Source: Brevundimonas sp. Leaf363 (GTDB taxonomy: Bacteria; Pseudomonadota; Alphaproteobacteria; Caulobacterales; Caulobacteraceae). From it: 64,000 nucleotides of DNA. The position numbers and the translations under genes are program-made. Below the pieces are notes generated by a model that made no database searches, was not told where the DNA came from, and saw nothing but the letters and a program-made list of their open reading frames with translations. The stretch covers positions 62,001-126,000 of the forward strand of contig NZ_LMPZ01000002.1 in assembly GCF_001424025.1 (NCBI RefSeq). The letters run 5' to 3'. Of the stretch, positions 15,723 through 23,515 are shown one piece after another (the first letter of the stretch is position 1; each line of letters begins with the position of its first letter).

Positions 15723-17429
15723 ATGACCGACACCCAAGCTTTCAATCCCTCGCGTGACGACTTCGCCTCGCTGCTCGAAGAACAACTTCAGGGCCGCGAC
15801 TTCGGCGAAGGCCAAGTCGTCCACGGCCGCGTCGTCGGCGTCGAGAAGGACATCATCATCGTCGACGTCGGTCTGAAGACCGAAGGCCGCATCGCCGCCC
15901 GCGAGTTCGGCATCGGCGAAGGCGCCGTGATCCCCAAGGTCGGCGACAACGTCGAAGTCTATCTGGAGCGCGTCGAGAACGCCCTGGGTGAAGCGGTCAT
16001 CAGCCGCGACAAGGCCCGCCGCGAAGAAGCCTGGACCCGCCTGGAAGGCGTGTTCGAAAAGGGCGAGCCGGTCAACGGCGCCATCGTCGGCCGCGTCAAG
16101 GGCGGCTTCACCGTCGATCTGGGCGGCGCCTCGGCCTTCCTGCCGGGCTCGCAGGTCGACATTCGTCCGGTTCGCGACGTCGGCCCGCTGATGGGCAAGG
16201 AACAGCCCTTCGCCATCCTGAAAATGGACCGTCCGCGCGGCAACATCGTCGTCTCGCGCCGCGCCATCCTGGAAGAAGCCCGCGCTGAGCAACGCACCGA
16301 ACTGGTCGGCCAGCTGCAAGAGGGTGAAGTCCGCGACGGCGTCGTCAAGAACATCACCGACTACGGCGCGTTCGTGGACCTGGGCGGCATCGACGGCCTG
16401 CTGCACGTCACCGACATGTCGTGGAAGCGCGTCTCGCACCCGTCGCAGGTGCTGGCGGTCGGCGACACCGTCAAGGTCCAGATCGTCAAGATCAACCCGG
16501 ACACCCAGCGCATCTCGCTGGGCATGAAGCAGCTGCAGTCGGATCCCTGGGACGGCGTGGAAGCCAAATACCCGGTCGGCGCCAAGTACACGGGCCGCAT
16601 CACCAACATCACCGACTACGGCGCGTTTGTTGAGCTGGAAGCCGGCGTCGAAGGCCTGGTGCACGTCTCGGAAATGTCGTGGACCAAGAAGAACGTCCAC
16701 CCCGGCAAGATCGTCTCCACCTCGCAGGAAGTGGACGTCATCGTGCTGGACGTCGACGCCTCCAAGCGCCGCATCTCGCTGGGTCTGAAGCAGGCCCAGG
16801 ACAACCCGTGGGACGCCTTCGTGGCCGCCAACCCGATCGGCTCGACCGTCGAGGGCGAGGTCAAGAACGCCACCGAATTCGGCCTGTTCATCGGCCTGGA
16901 CAACGACATCGACGGCATGGTGCACCTGTCCGACCTTGACTGGTCGGTGTCGGGTGAAGAAGCCATCCAGCGCTACCGCAAGGGCGAAACCGTCCGCGCC
17001 AAGGTGCTGGACGTCGACGTCGAGAAGGAACGCGTCTCGCTGGGCATCAAGCAGCTGGGCGGCGATCCGGTCGGCGAGGGCGATACCTACAAGCGTGGCC
17101 AGCAGGTCACGGTCACTGTCACGGCGATCGAAACCGGCGGCATCGAGGTCAAGTTCGGCGAAGACGACGCGCCGGTCTCCAGCTTCATCCGCAAGTCGGA
17201 CCTGAGCCGCGACCGCAACGAGCAGCGCACCGAGCGCTTCTCGGTCGGCGACCGCGTCGACGCCATGATCACCGGCGTGGACAAGGCCTCGCGCCGCGTC
17301 TCCGTCTCGATCAAGGCGCTGGAAATGAAGGACGAGCAGGAAGCCATCGAGCAGTTCGGGTCGTCCGACTCGGGCGCTTCGCTGGGCGACATCCTGGGCG
17401 CCGCGCTGAAGAACGCCGCCAAGGACTGA
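15723..17429 (+). CDS. rpsA: 30S ribosomal protein S1
   Basis: 568-residue ribosomal protein with six S1 OB-fold repeats, beginning near 30, 115, 200, 285, 370 and 460. Repeats 3 and 4 share the NITDYGAFV motif. S1 unwinds and holds mRNA on the small subunit. Length matches other alphaproteobacteria. The 145-bp leader between cmk and rpsA has no ORF and may hold the autoregulatory site known for S1 in other bacteria, but no specific fold was recognised. A strong terminator follows. Confidence 0.97.
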   Translation: MTDTQAFNPSRDDFASLLEEQLQGRDFGEGQVVHGRVVGVEKDIIIVDVGLKTEGRIAAREFGIGEGAVIPKVGDNVEVYLERVENALGEAVISRDKARREEAWTRLEGVFEKGEPVNGAIVGRVKGGFTVDLGGASAFLPGSQVDIRPVRDVGPLMGKEQPFAILKMDRPRGNIVVSRRAILEEARAEQRTELVGQLQEGEVRDGVVKNITDYGAFVDLGGIDGLLHVTDMSWKRVSHPSQVLAVGDTVKVQIVKINPDTQRISLGMKQLQSDPWDGVEAKYPVGAKYTGRITNITDYGAFVELEAGVEGLVHVSEMSWTKKNVHPGKIVSTSQEVDVIVLDVDASKRRISLGLKQAQDNPWDAFVAANPIGSTVEGEVKNATEFGLFIGLDNDIDGMVHLSDLDWSVSGEEAIQRYRKGETVRAKVLDVDVEKERVSLGIKQLGGDPVGEGDTYKRGQQVTVTVTAIETGGIEVKFGEDDAPVSSFIRKSDLSRDRNEQRTERFSVGDRVDAMITGVDKASRRVSVSIKALEMKDEQEAIEQFGSSDSGASLGDILGAALKNAAKD

Positions 17430-17450
17430 TCCCGTCCCATGACGACAGAG

Positions 17451-17481
17451 GGGCGGCCGGAGCGATCCGGCCGCCCTTTTT
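17451..17481 (+). terminator. Intrinsic terminator after rpsA
   Basis: A 10-bp GC-only stem, GGGCGGCCGG (17451-17460) and CCGGCCGCCC (17467-17476), with a 6-base loop is followed by TTTTT. It ends the aroA-cmk-rpsA transcript before ihfB. Confidence 0.92.
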
Positions 17482-17495
17482 CGTGGGCGTAAAGT

Positions 17496-17523
17496 GTCCG
17501 GTGCCGGACGTTATCAACGATAA
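17496..17523. promoter_or_regulatory. Palindromes upstream of ihfB
   Basis: GTCCGG-TG-CCGGAC (17496-17509) is a perfect gapped palindrome, followed by TTATC-AAC-GATAA (17511-17523), a second inverted repeat. Both lie just before ihfB. The first shares its half-site with the tandem palindromes upstream of rpoN. The binding protein is unknown. Confidence 0.4.
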
Positions 17524-17619
17524 GATTGGCCGTTAGCCACGCAAACCCCTTTTTCGCGCCGAAAGCGAAGGCTACGGTAAGGGTCACGGCCACTGAGGTC
17601 GGACAGGCGGGGGCCTGAA

Positions 17620-17910
17620 ATGATCAAGTCTGAACTGATCGAACGCCTTGCGGCGGAAAACACCCACATGACGCACGCCGAGGTCGAGCGCGTGGTCAAC
17701 GTCGTGCTCGGACAGATGACCGAGGCCCTGTCAGAGGGCGGGCGTGTCGAGCTGCGTGGGTTCGGCGCCTTTTCCGTTCGCGCCCGTCCGGCGCGGTCCG
17801 GACGCAATCCGCGCACGGGCGAGGCGGTCGAGGTCCCGGCCAAGGCGGTGCCGTTCTTCAAGAGCGGCAAGGAGCTGCGCGAGCGCCTGAACGCATCGGG
17901 CGACGCCTGA
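17620..17910 (+). CDS. ihfB: Integration host factor subunit beta
   Basis: 96-residue DNA-bending protein of the HU/IHF family. The DNA-binding beta-arm has the signature [20 protein letters not shown], and the N-terminus [20 protein letters not shown] is IHF-beta-like. With IhfA (elsewhere) it bends DNA sharply and assists sigma-54 promoters, relevant because rpoN is nearby. Its position after rpsA is conserved across proteobacteria. Confidence 0.95.
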   Translation: MIKSELIERLAAENTHMTHAEVERVVNVVLGQMTEALSEGGRVELRGFGAFSVRARPARSGRNPRTGEAVEVPAKAVPFFKSGKELRERLNASGDA

Positions 17911-18034
17911 CATTTTGAATGGGCCTGTCGCGCTCATGCGCTGCTTGAGGCCCGATTTCTGCTCCGCCTGACTTGAGGCCCGGCAAGCGTGGCCGTTAGA
18001 TAGGCGGACGTTCACGTTTGCCTGGAGCCGCCCG

Positions 18035-18457
18035 ATGAGCCTGCTGTCCGAATTCCGCGAGTTCGCGGTTAAGGGGAACGTCGTCGACCTGGCCGTCGGC
18101 GTCATCATCGGCGCGGCCTTCAACGGCATCGTCAAAAGCCTGGTCGATCAGGTGGTCATGCCGCCCATCGGCCTGATCACGGGCGGCATCGACTTCTCCA
18201 AGCTGGAATGGGTGCTGCGGCCCGAGAACCTGGCCACGCCGGAGATCGAGAAGGTCGCCATCATGTACGGCGCCTTCCTCAACACCGTGATCCAGTTCCT
18301 GATCGTCGCCTGGGTCGTCTTCCTGATGGTCAAGGGCGTCAACGCCCTGCGCCGGCAACAGGCAGCCCAGCCCGATTCCACGCCGTCGGCGCCCACGCCC
18401 ACCGAGACCCTGCTGGCCGAGATCCGCGACGAACTGAGGGCGCAGCCGAAGGCGTAG
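18035..18457 (+). CDS. mscL: Large-conductance mechanosensitive channel
   Basis: 140-residue two-helix membrane protein that opens under high membrane tension to release solutes in hypo-osmotic shock. The N-terminal amphipathic helix and first helix read EFREFAVKGNVVDLAVGVII, then GAAFNGIVKSLV. The second helix (VIQFLIVAWVVFLMVKGVN) and the charged C-terminal helix (ETLLAEIRDELR) are typical. A periplasmic loop lies between, and the length matches E. coli MscL (136 aa). Confidence 0.95.
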   Translation: MSLLSEFREFAVKGNVVDLAVGVIIGAAFNGIVKSLVDQVVMPPIGLITGGIDFSKLEWVLRPENLATPEIEKVAIMYGAFLNTVIQFLIVAWVVFLMVKGVNALRRQQAAQPDSTPSAPTPTETLLAEIRDELRAQPKA

Positions 18458-18511
18458 TCCTGGCTGCCTTCGCCGGCCCGTCCACGGCGCGGTGTACGGG
18501 CCGGCCGAACC

Positions 18512-18540
18512 TTGACTCCGCCTCGCCCCGCCGTCATAAG
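18512..18540 (+). promoter_or_regulatory. Candidate rpsD promoter
   Basis: TTGACT (18512-18517) and CATAAG (18535-18540) are separated by 17 bases, which predicts a leader of about 115 nt before the rpsD ATG at 18664. The leader contains the inverted stretch GGCATGCC and other GC-rich segments. No known S4-binding fold was recognised. Confidence 0.45.
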
Positions 18541-18663
18541 CCCCGCCTTCACGCGACCGGCATGCCGGTCCGCGCGAACCAGTACGGACGATGCGTGGAC
18601 CGCCGTTGAGATCGCATTCCCACTCACGGGGATGCCGGGCCGCATCAGCATTGAGAGTGACTT

Positions 18664-19281
18664 ATGTCCAAGCGCCATAGCGCCAAGTACAAACTCGATC
18701 GGGTCATGGGTGAGAACCTGTGGGGCCGCTCGAAATCCCCGGTCAACAAGCGTTCGTACGGCCCCGGCCAGCACGGTCAGCGCCGCAAGCAGAAGGTCTC
18801 GGACTTCGGCCTGCAGCTGAAGGCCAAGCAGAAGCTGAAGGGCTACTACGGCAACATCACCGAGAAGCAATTCTCGGCTACCTATGACGAAGCCTCGCGC
18901 CGCAAGGGCAACAGCTCCGAGAACCTGATCGGCCTGCTGGAAGCCCGTCTGGACGCCGTCGTGTACCGCGCCAAGTTCGTGCCGACCGTCTGGGCCGCCC
19001 GCCAGTTCGTCAACCACGGCCACGTCACCGTCAACGGCAAGAAGGTGAACATCGCCTCCTACCGCGTGAAGGTCGGCGACGTCGTCGAGGTCAAGGAAAA
19101 GTCCCGCGCCCTGGCCCTGGTCCTGGAAGCCCAGCAGTCTTCGGAACGCGACGTGCCGGATTACCTGGAACTGGGCGACCGCGGCTTCTCGGTCCGCTAC
19201 GCCCGCGTGCCGGAACTGGCCGACGTGCCGTTCCCGGTGAAGATGGAGCCGAACCTGGTCGTGGAATACTACTCCTCCTGA
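18664..19281 (+). CDS. rpsD: 30S ribosomal protein S4
   Basis: 205-residue primary 16S rRNA-binding protein. The N-terminal domain has [15 protein letters not shown], and the S4 RNA-binding fold (about 95-160) includes [14 protein letters not shown] and [17 protein letters not shown]. It stands alone here rather than in the alpha operon with rpsK and rpoA, as in many alphaproteobacteria. It lacks the N-terminal zinc knuckle of some homologues (Cys residues are absent there). A strong terminator follows. Confidence 0.97.
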   Translation: MSKRHSAKYKLDRVMGENLWGRSKSPVNKRSYGPGQHGQRRKQKVSDFGLQLKAKQKLKGYYGNITEKQFSATYDEASRRKGNSSENLIGLLEARLDAVVYRAKFVPTVWAARQFVNHGHVTVNGKKVNIASYRVKVGDVVEVKEKSRALALVLEAQQSSERDVPDYLELGDRGFSVRYARVPELADVPFPVKMEPNLVVEYYSS

Positions 19282-19306
19282 TCGGCGAACGACCCCAAGA
19301 TACGAA

Positions 19307-19337
19307 AGGCCCCGGGCGCGTCCCGGGGCCTTTTTTT
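19307..19337 (+). terminator. Intrinsic terminator after rpsD
   Basis: The 10-bp stem AGGCCCCGGG / CCCGGGGCCT (19307-19316 and 19322-19331) with a 5-base loop runs into seven T residues. It lies 25 bases after the rpsD stop. Confidence 0.95.
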
Positions 19338-19413
19338 GTTTGATGCCCCGCCCATTCCCGCCGCACGCGAAAGCTGGCATTCTGTGTTCGGCTGGCTGGA
19401 GAGGGAGGCTGAG

Positions 19414-19806
19414 ATGAAACGCTCATTGGCGATCGCCGCTCTCGGCCTGTCACTGACCGCCTGCCAGACCCTGTCGATGGGCGGCAAGGACGACGACGCG
19501 GTCGCCGCCGCCATGCCCGGCCAGGTCGAGCCCCTGCACGCCGCCGCCTTCACCAACGACCTGGCCGTCTTCTGGGTCAGTTCGAACGGCTGCACCACCA
19601 AGGACGACCTGCGCCCAATCGTCCAGATGCGCGGCGGTTCGGCCGTCATCACCCTGCGCCGCATCGAGGAAGACCCCTGCGACCAGCCGGTCACCGAGGG
19701 CGTCGAGCTGCAGTGGTCGTTCGAGGAACTGGGCCTGCCGCAGGGCGCCCCCGTCTCGGTCAACAATCCCTACCAGCTGCCGGCCAGCCTGCTGCCGACG
19801 TCCTGA
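19414..19806 (+). CDS. Small lipoprotein, paralogue A
   Basis: 130-residue predicted lipoprotein. The signal peptide ends in a lipobox (LSLTAC, Cys about residue 17). The mature part has the pattern FWVSSNGCTTKDDL, then RRIEEDPC, then EGVELQWSFEELGLPQG. The gene at 21217-21618 carries the same pattern (VDSNGCTQASDF, RDKPDLC, DGVELRWTYDQLGL), so the two are paralogues with two conserved Cys that could form a disulphide. No known family recognised. The ATG at 19414 has GGGAGG upstream; the longer frame would remove the signal peptide from the N-terminus. Confidence 0.8.
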   Translation: MKRSLAIAALGLSLTACQTLSMGGKDDDAVAAAMPGQVEPLHAAAFTNDLAVFWVSSNGCTTKDDLRPIVQMRGGSAVITLRRIEEDPCDQPVTEGVELQWSFEELGLPQGAPVSVNNPYQLPASLLPTS

Positions 19807-19824
19807 CGATCCTCGGCCTCTGAT

Positions 19825-20934
19825 CTAGCCGTGGGCCAGCTTGTACCCCGGCCACACCGGCTCGGCCGCCCGCGCATACTGCTTCGGCATCGCCTCCGGC
19901 GCGCCCAGCGCCACGGCCGCATGGTGACCCCAGTTGGGGTCGTCCAGCACCGCGCGGGCCAGGGCGATCAGGTCCGCCTGGCCGGAGGCCACGATGGCCT
20001 CGGCCTGGTCCGGTCCGGCGATCATGCCCACGGCCATGACGACGGCGTCCGGCACGCCCGCCTTGACCTGCTCCGCGAAGGGCACCTGATAGTTCGGTTC
20101 GCCGCCCGGAATCCGCGCCTTGGCGACATTGCCGCCGCTGGTCAGGTGCAGATAGTCGTAGCCCAGGTCGTGCAGGGCGCGGCCGAAGGTCACCGCCTCT
20201 TCCGGCGTGACGCCGCCTTCGGTCCAGTCCGACCCGTTAAACCGCACGCCCAGCGCCTTGTCCCGCGGCCACGCGTCCCGCACCGCCGCCGCGACCCGCA
20301 GCGGAAAGCGCATCCGGTTCTCCAGCGAGCCGCCGTTCTCGTCCGTCCGGTGGTTCGACAGCGGCGACAGGAACTGGGTCAGCAGATAGCCGTGCGCCGC
20401 GTGCAGCTCGACGAGGTCAAAGCCCGCCCGGTCCGCACGCCGGGTCGCGTCGACGAAGGCGTCGACCACCCGGTCCATGCCCGCGGCGTCCAGCGCGGTG
20501 GGCGTGTGCCAGTCGTCCTTGAACGGCTCGGCCGAGGCGGAGAATGTTTCCCACGCGCCTTCTTCGGGCCGGCACGCCCGCCCGCCGTCGATCCACGGCG
20601 CCGTGGTCGAGGCCTTGCGCCCGGCATGGGCCAGCTGGATGCCGATCGGCGTGTCGGAATAGGTCCGCAGCTCGGCGATCAGTCGCGCGAAGGCCGCCTC
20701 CTGTTCGTCATTGTATAGTCCGGTGTCGTCCGGCGTGATCCGCCCCTCCGCCTCGACCCCCGTGGCCTCCAGGATCACCAGGGCCGCGCCCGACAGCGCC
20801 AGGCGTCCCACGTGCTGCCAGTGCCAGGGCTGGGGCACGCCATCGACGGCCGAATACTGGCACATCGGCGCCACCACGATGCGGTTCTTCAGGGTAAGCG
20901 GCCCGATGGCGCGGGGCGAGAACAGTTGGCTCAT
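19825..20934 (-). CDS. NADH:flavin oxidoreductase (Old Yellow Enzyme, YqjM-like)
   Basis: 369-residue FMN-dependent ene-reductase with a TIM-barrel fold. Visible motifs are SPRAIGPLTLKNRIVVAPMC (N-terminal flavin site with the redox-sensing Cys of the YqjM class), QLAHAGRKAS, the active-site HAAHGYLLTQFLSPLSNHRTD, and the FMN-phosphate site AVGMIAGPDQAEAI. Enzymes of this class reduce activated double bonds with NAD(P)H; the native substrate is unknown. It is a single gene, transcribed toward the small lipoprotein A gene. Confidence 0.93.
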   Translation of the reverse strand: MSQLFSPRAIGPLTLKNRIVVAPMCQYSAVDGVPQPWHWQHVGRLALSGAALVILEATGVEAEGRITPDDTGLYNDEQEAAFARLIAELRTYSDTPIGIQLAHAGRKASTTAPWIDGGRACRPEEGAWETFSASAEPFKDDWHTPTALDAAGMDRVVDAFVDATRRADRAGFDLVELHAAHGYLLTQFLSPLSNHRTDENGGSLENRMRFPLRVAAAVRDAWPRDKALGVRFNGSDWTEGGVTPEEAVTFGRALHDLGYDYLHLTSGGNVAKARIPGGEPNYQVPFAEQVKAGVPDAVVMAVGMIAGPDQAEAIVASGQADLIALARAVLDDPNWGHHAAVALGAPEAMPKQYARAAEPVWPGYKLAHG

Positions 20935-21088
20935 CGGCGGGGTCCGTCAGGCAGGAACAGGGGCAACCGCAGCTATGCCGGTTGCGGTCCCGTTCAAGGG
21001 CCCAGCGTCCTTTCCCTTTCCGATTATTCACGTGACCCCGGTGGGCCAGCGTCGCCATATGCAGCCTGCATTAAAGGGGATCCCATCC

Positions 21089-21220
21089 ATGCGCCGTCTG
21101 ATCATCATCGCCAGCCTTCTGGCCGTTTCCGCCCCGCTGCTGAGCGGCTGCATCATCATCGCCAGCGACAAGCCGTCGACCCGCGTGGTGACCTCGGCCC
21201 CGGCGGAACCGTCGCAATGA
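21089..21220 (+). CDS. Very small lipoprotein
   Basis: 43-residue predicted lipoprotein. A signal peptide MRRLIIIASLLAVSAPLLSG ends at a lipobox Cys (about residue 21), leaving a mature peptide of about 23 residues. AAAGGGGA lies upstream of the ATG. Its TGA overlaps the ATG of the next lipoprotein gene (ATGA), so both are translated together. The N-termini of the two are alike (MRRLII/MIRRLIA), which suggests a partial duplication. Function unknown. Confidence 0.65.
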   Translation: MRRLIIIASLLAVSAPLLSGCIIIASDKPSTRVVTSAPAEPSQ

Positions 21221-21618
21221 TCCGCCGTCTGATCGCCGCCGTCGCCCTGATGGCGGCCGGCGCGGCCCTGTCCGGCTGCGTCATCTACAGCGGCTCCGAG
21301 GGCGAGAACGTCGAGGTGCGCGTGGGCGACCACGCCGCGGCCCACACCGTGACCGACGCCCCGACCGAGGTGCTGCGCACCGCGCGCTTCGACGGCCAGG
21401 CCCTGGTCGTGCGGGTCGACAGCAACGGCTGCACCCAGGCCTCCGACTTTTCCGTCAGCGTCACGGACGGCGCACCGGCCGCCATCAGCCTGGTTCGCGA
21501 CAAGCCCGACCTGTGCAAGGCCCTGGTCCCGGATGGCGTCGAACTGCGCTGGACCTACGACCAGCTGGGTCTGGACGCCGGCACGGCGGCCCGCATCGAG
21601 AACGCGCTGAAGCTCTAG
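21217..21618 (+). CDS. Small lipoprotein, paralogue B
   Basis: 133-residue predicted lipoprotein with lipobox ALSGC (Cys about residue 21). The mature domain has VDSNGCTQASDF, RDKPDLC and DGVELRWTYDQLGL, the same arrangement as the protein at 19414-19806. The shared two-Cys domain is not one I recognise. The two copies are separated by an OYE gene on the other strand, as if a tandem duplication had been interrupted. Expressed with the 43-residue lipoprotein just upstream. Confidence 0.8.
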   Translation: MIRRLIAAVALMAAGAALSGCVIYSGSEGENVEVRVGDHAAAHTVTDAPTEVLRTARFDGQALVVRVDSNGCTQASDFSVSVTDGAPAAISLVRDKPDLCKALVPDGVELRWTYDQLGLDAGTAARIENALKL

Positions 21619-21667
21619 TCGCCGTCTCCCGCTCCGCCGTTCAAGACGGCGGAGCGGGATCGATCGG

Positions 21668-22021
21668 TCAGGCCGTGGCCTCGAACAGCGTTTCGAACCC
21701 GCCCCAGATCATGCGCTTGCCGTCGAACGGCATGTCCAGGGTCTCCATGCGGGGATCCTGCATCATCTTCTCGTAGCCGCTGTCGGCCGTGGCCTTGTCC
21801 GGCCAGATCAGCCACGAAAAGACGACCACCTCTCCCTCTTCCAGCTTCACCGCCTGGGGAAAGCCGGTCACTTCGCCGACCGGGACGTTGTCGCCCCACG
21901 TCTCGACCTGGGCGATGCAGCCGAACTCCCTGAACAGGGGCCAGCCGGCCTTGGCGGTGGCGAGGTAGGCGTCCTTGTTCTCGGCCTTCACCGGGATCAC
22001 GAAACCGCTGACGTAGCTCAT
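21668..22021 (-). CDS. DUF1428 family protein
   Basis: 117-residue protein of the dimeric alpha/beta-barrel-like DUF1428 family (MSYVSGFVIPVKAENKDAYL at the N-terminus, FSWLIWPDKATAD in the middle, MPFDGKRMIWGGFETL at the end). Family members are small cytoplasmic proteins of unknown activity. It is the last gene of a leftward cluster with two VOC proteins and an SRPBCC protein. Confidence 0.9.
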   Translation of the reverse strand: MSYVSGFVIPVKAENKDAYLATAKAGWPLFREFGCIAQVETWGDNVPVGEVTGFPQAVKLEEGEVVVFSWLIWPDKATADSGYEKMMQDPRMETLDMPFDGKRMIWGGFETLFEATA

Positions 22022-22054
22022 GGGATGCTCCTTGGGTCGAGGGGGCGGTCTGGT

Positions 22055-22543
22055 TCAGCCCGCCGCGTCGGCGGCGGCTTCCAGGGCGGCGATGTCGATC
22101 TTCTTCATGGTCATCATGGCCTCGAAGGCGGCCTTCGCGCGGGCGGGGCTCTCGGCGTAGAAGGCCATCAGGCGCCGGGGCGTGATCTGCCAGCTGACGC
22201 CCCAGCGATCCTTGCACCAGCCGCACTGGCTCTCGGCGCCGCCGTGGCCGGTGATGGCGTCCCACAGGCGGTCCGTCTCGGCCTGATCGTCCGTGTAGAT
22301 CTGGAAGGACACCGCCTCGGTCTGTGGAAACTGCGGCCCGCCGCTCAGGCCCATGAAGGACCGGCCCGCCAGGGTGAACTCCACCACCAGCTCTTCGCCG
22401 GCCCTGGTCGAGGGATTGTCCGACGGGCTGTCGGACGCCGTGTCCAGGCGGCTGTCGGGCAGGCCCAGCGAGACATAGAACTCGGCCGCCGCTCGCGCCT
22501 GGCCTTTGTCGTACCAGATGCAGGGGGTGATCTTGTCACGCAT
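22055..22543 (-). CDS. VOC family protein (PhnB-like)
   Basis: 162-residue protein with two tandem beta-alpha-beta-beta-beta modules of the PhnB/3-demethylubiquinone-methyltransferase-like VOC group (ITPCIWYDKGQARAAAEFYV near the start; WDAITGHGGAESQCGWCKDR and WGVSWQITP in the middle). The name refers to fold; these proteins are not methyltransferases. The C-terminal AFEAMMTMKKIDIAALEAA tail is typical. The start at 22543 is two bases from the upstream SRPBCC stop. Confidence 0.9.
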   Translation of the reverse strand: MRDKITPCIWYDKGQARAAAEFYVSLGLPDSRLDTASDSPSDNPSTRAGEELVVEFTLAGRSFMGLSGGPQFPQTEAVSFQIYTDDQAETDRLWDAITGHGGAESQCGWCKDRWGVSWQITPRRLMAFYAESPARAKAAFEAMMTMKKIDIAALEAAADAAG

Positions 22544-22545
22544 GG

Positions 22546-23007
22546 TCACGCCTCCGCTTCGGCCAGCGCGGCCAGTTGATCGGCGACGGCGCCCCAGCCT
22601 TGCTCGAAGCCCATGGCCTTGTGCTTGTCGGCCGCTTCGGCGTTCCAGTGACGGGCGCGCGTGACGTAGCGGGTGCCGCCGTTCTCGGGCTCGAAGGTGT
22701 CCATGCGGACGAAGGACAGGTCGCCCGCCTGCGGAACCCAGCCTTCGGTCATCGCGCCGGTGGCGACCAGTTTGCGCGCCGGCACGATCTCCAGCACCAC
22801 GCCCTTGTAGGGATGCTGCTCGCCCTCGGGCGACTGCAGGGTGAAGTTGAAGCGCCCGCCGGAGAACAGATCCATCTCGGCCACCGGCGTGGTCCACGGC
22901 TTGGGACAGAACCATTCCGTGGGGCGCTGGGTGAACACCTTCCAGACCGTCTCGGGGCTGGCCTTGATGAAGCGGCTGACGCTCAGTTCGTGGGGGATGT
23001 CGGACAT
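22546..23007 (-). CDS. SRPBCC (AHSA1-type) domain protein
   Basis: 153-residue helix-grip protein of the activator-of-Hsp90-homologue-1-like group (SVSRFIKASPETVWKVFTQR, FSGGRFNFTLQSPEG, and the C-terminal FEQGWGAVADQLAALAEA). Bacterial members bind small hydrophobic ligands and are often paired with VOC proteins and HxlR or ArsR regulators, as here. Substrate unknown. It lies nine bases downstream of the VOC gene at 23017-23457. Confidence 0.92.
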   Translation of the reverse strand: MSDIPHELSVSRFIKASPETVWKVFTQRPTEWFCPKPWTTPVAEMDLFSGGRFNFTLQSPEGEQHPYKGVVLEIVPARKLVATGAMTEGWVPQAGDLSFVRMDTFEPENGGTRYVTRARHWNAEAADKHKAMGFEQGWGAVADQLAALAEAEA

Positions 23008-23016
23008 CGCGTTTCC

Positions 23017-23457
23017 TCAGTGGGCCGGGGTGTCGGACGCCATGTCCGGCGGACCGCCCGCGGCGGCGGCCGGGTCCATCCAGACGTATTCCCAGTGGTG
23101 GCCGTCCAGGTCGTCATAGCCCTGGCCGTACATAAAGCCGTGATCCTGGGGCGCGGGCTCGGCCTTGCCGCCGGCGGCGACGGCCTTGGCGATGATGTCG
23201 TCCACCGCCTGGCGGCTGTCGCGGGTCAGGCACAACGAGACCTGGGACGTCGCGTGGGCGTCGGGGATCGGCTTGTCGGTGAAGCTCTTCCACTTCGGGT
23301 GAGTCAGCAGCATCACATAGATGGTGTCGGAGATGACCATGCAGGCGGCCGTGTCGTCGCTGAACATCGGGTTCTTGGTCGCGCCGGTCGCCTCGTAGAA
23401 GGCGATGGATCGAGGCAGGTCGGCGACCGGCAGGTTGACGAAGATCATCTGGGTCAT
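23017..23457 (-). CDS. VOC family (glyoxalase-like) protein
   Basis: 146-residue single VOC-fold protein (MTQMIFVNLPVADLPRSIAF, CMVISDTIYVMLLTHPKW, C-terminal YDDLDGHHWEYVWMDP). The C-terminal His and Glu in GHHWEYVW are candidate metal ligands. It is the first gene of the leftward four-gene cluster and faces the HxlR regulator. The ATG at 23457 has GAGAGGAAA upstream, a good ribosome binding site; the frame runs on upstream without one. Confidence 0.9.
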   Translation of the reverse strand: MTQMIFVNLPVADLPRSIAFYEATGATKNPMFSDDTAACMVISDTIYVMLLTHPKWKSFTDKPIPDAHATSQVSLCLTRDSRQAVDDIIAKAVAAGGKAEPAPQDHGFMYGQGYDDLDGHHWEYVWMDPAAAAGGPPDMASDTPAH

Positions 23458-23478
23458 CGGCGTTTCCTCTCGTTGACG

Positions 23479-23507
23479 TTGCCAACGGTGGATCACGTGA
23501 TTATATG
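23479..23507 (+). promoter_or_regulatory. Promoter and operator of the HxlR regulator
   Basis: TTGCCA (23479-23484) and TATATG (23502-23507) are 17 bases apart, ending nine bases before the ATG at 23516, so the mRNA is probably leaderless. A perfect 10-bp palindrome ATCACGTGAT (23492-23501) fills the spacer, ideal for autorepression. On the minus strand the same site contains TATAAT (23505-23500), a good -10 for the divergent VOC cluster. Confidence 0.55.
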
Positions 23508-23515
23508 AGTCAACC

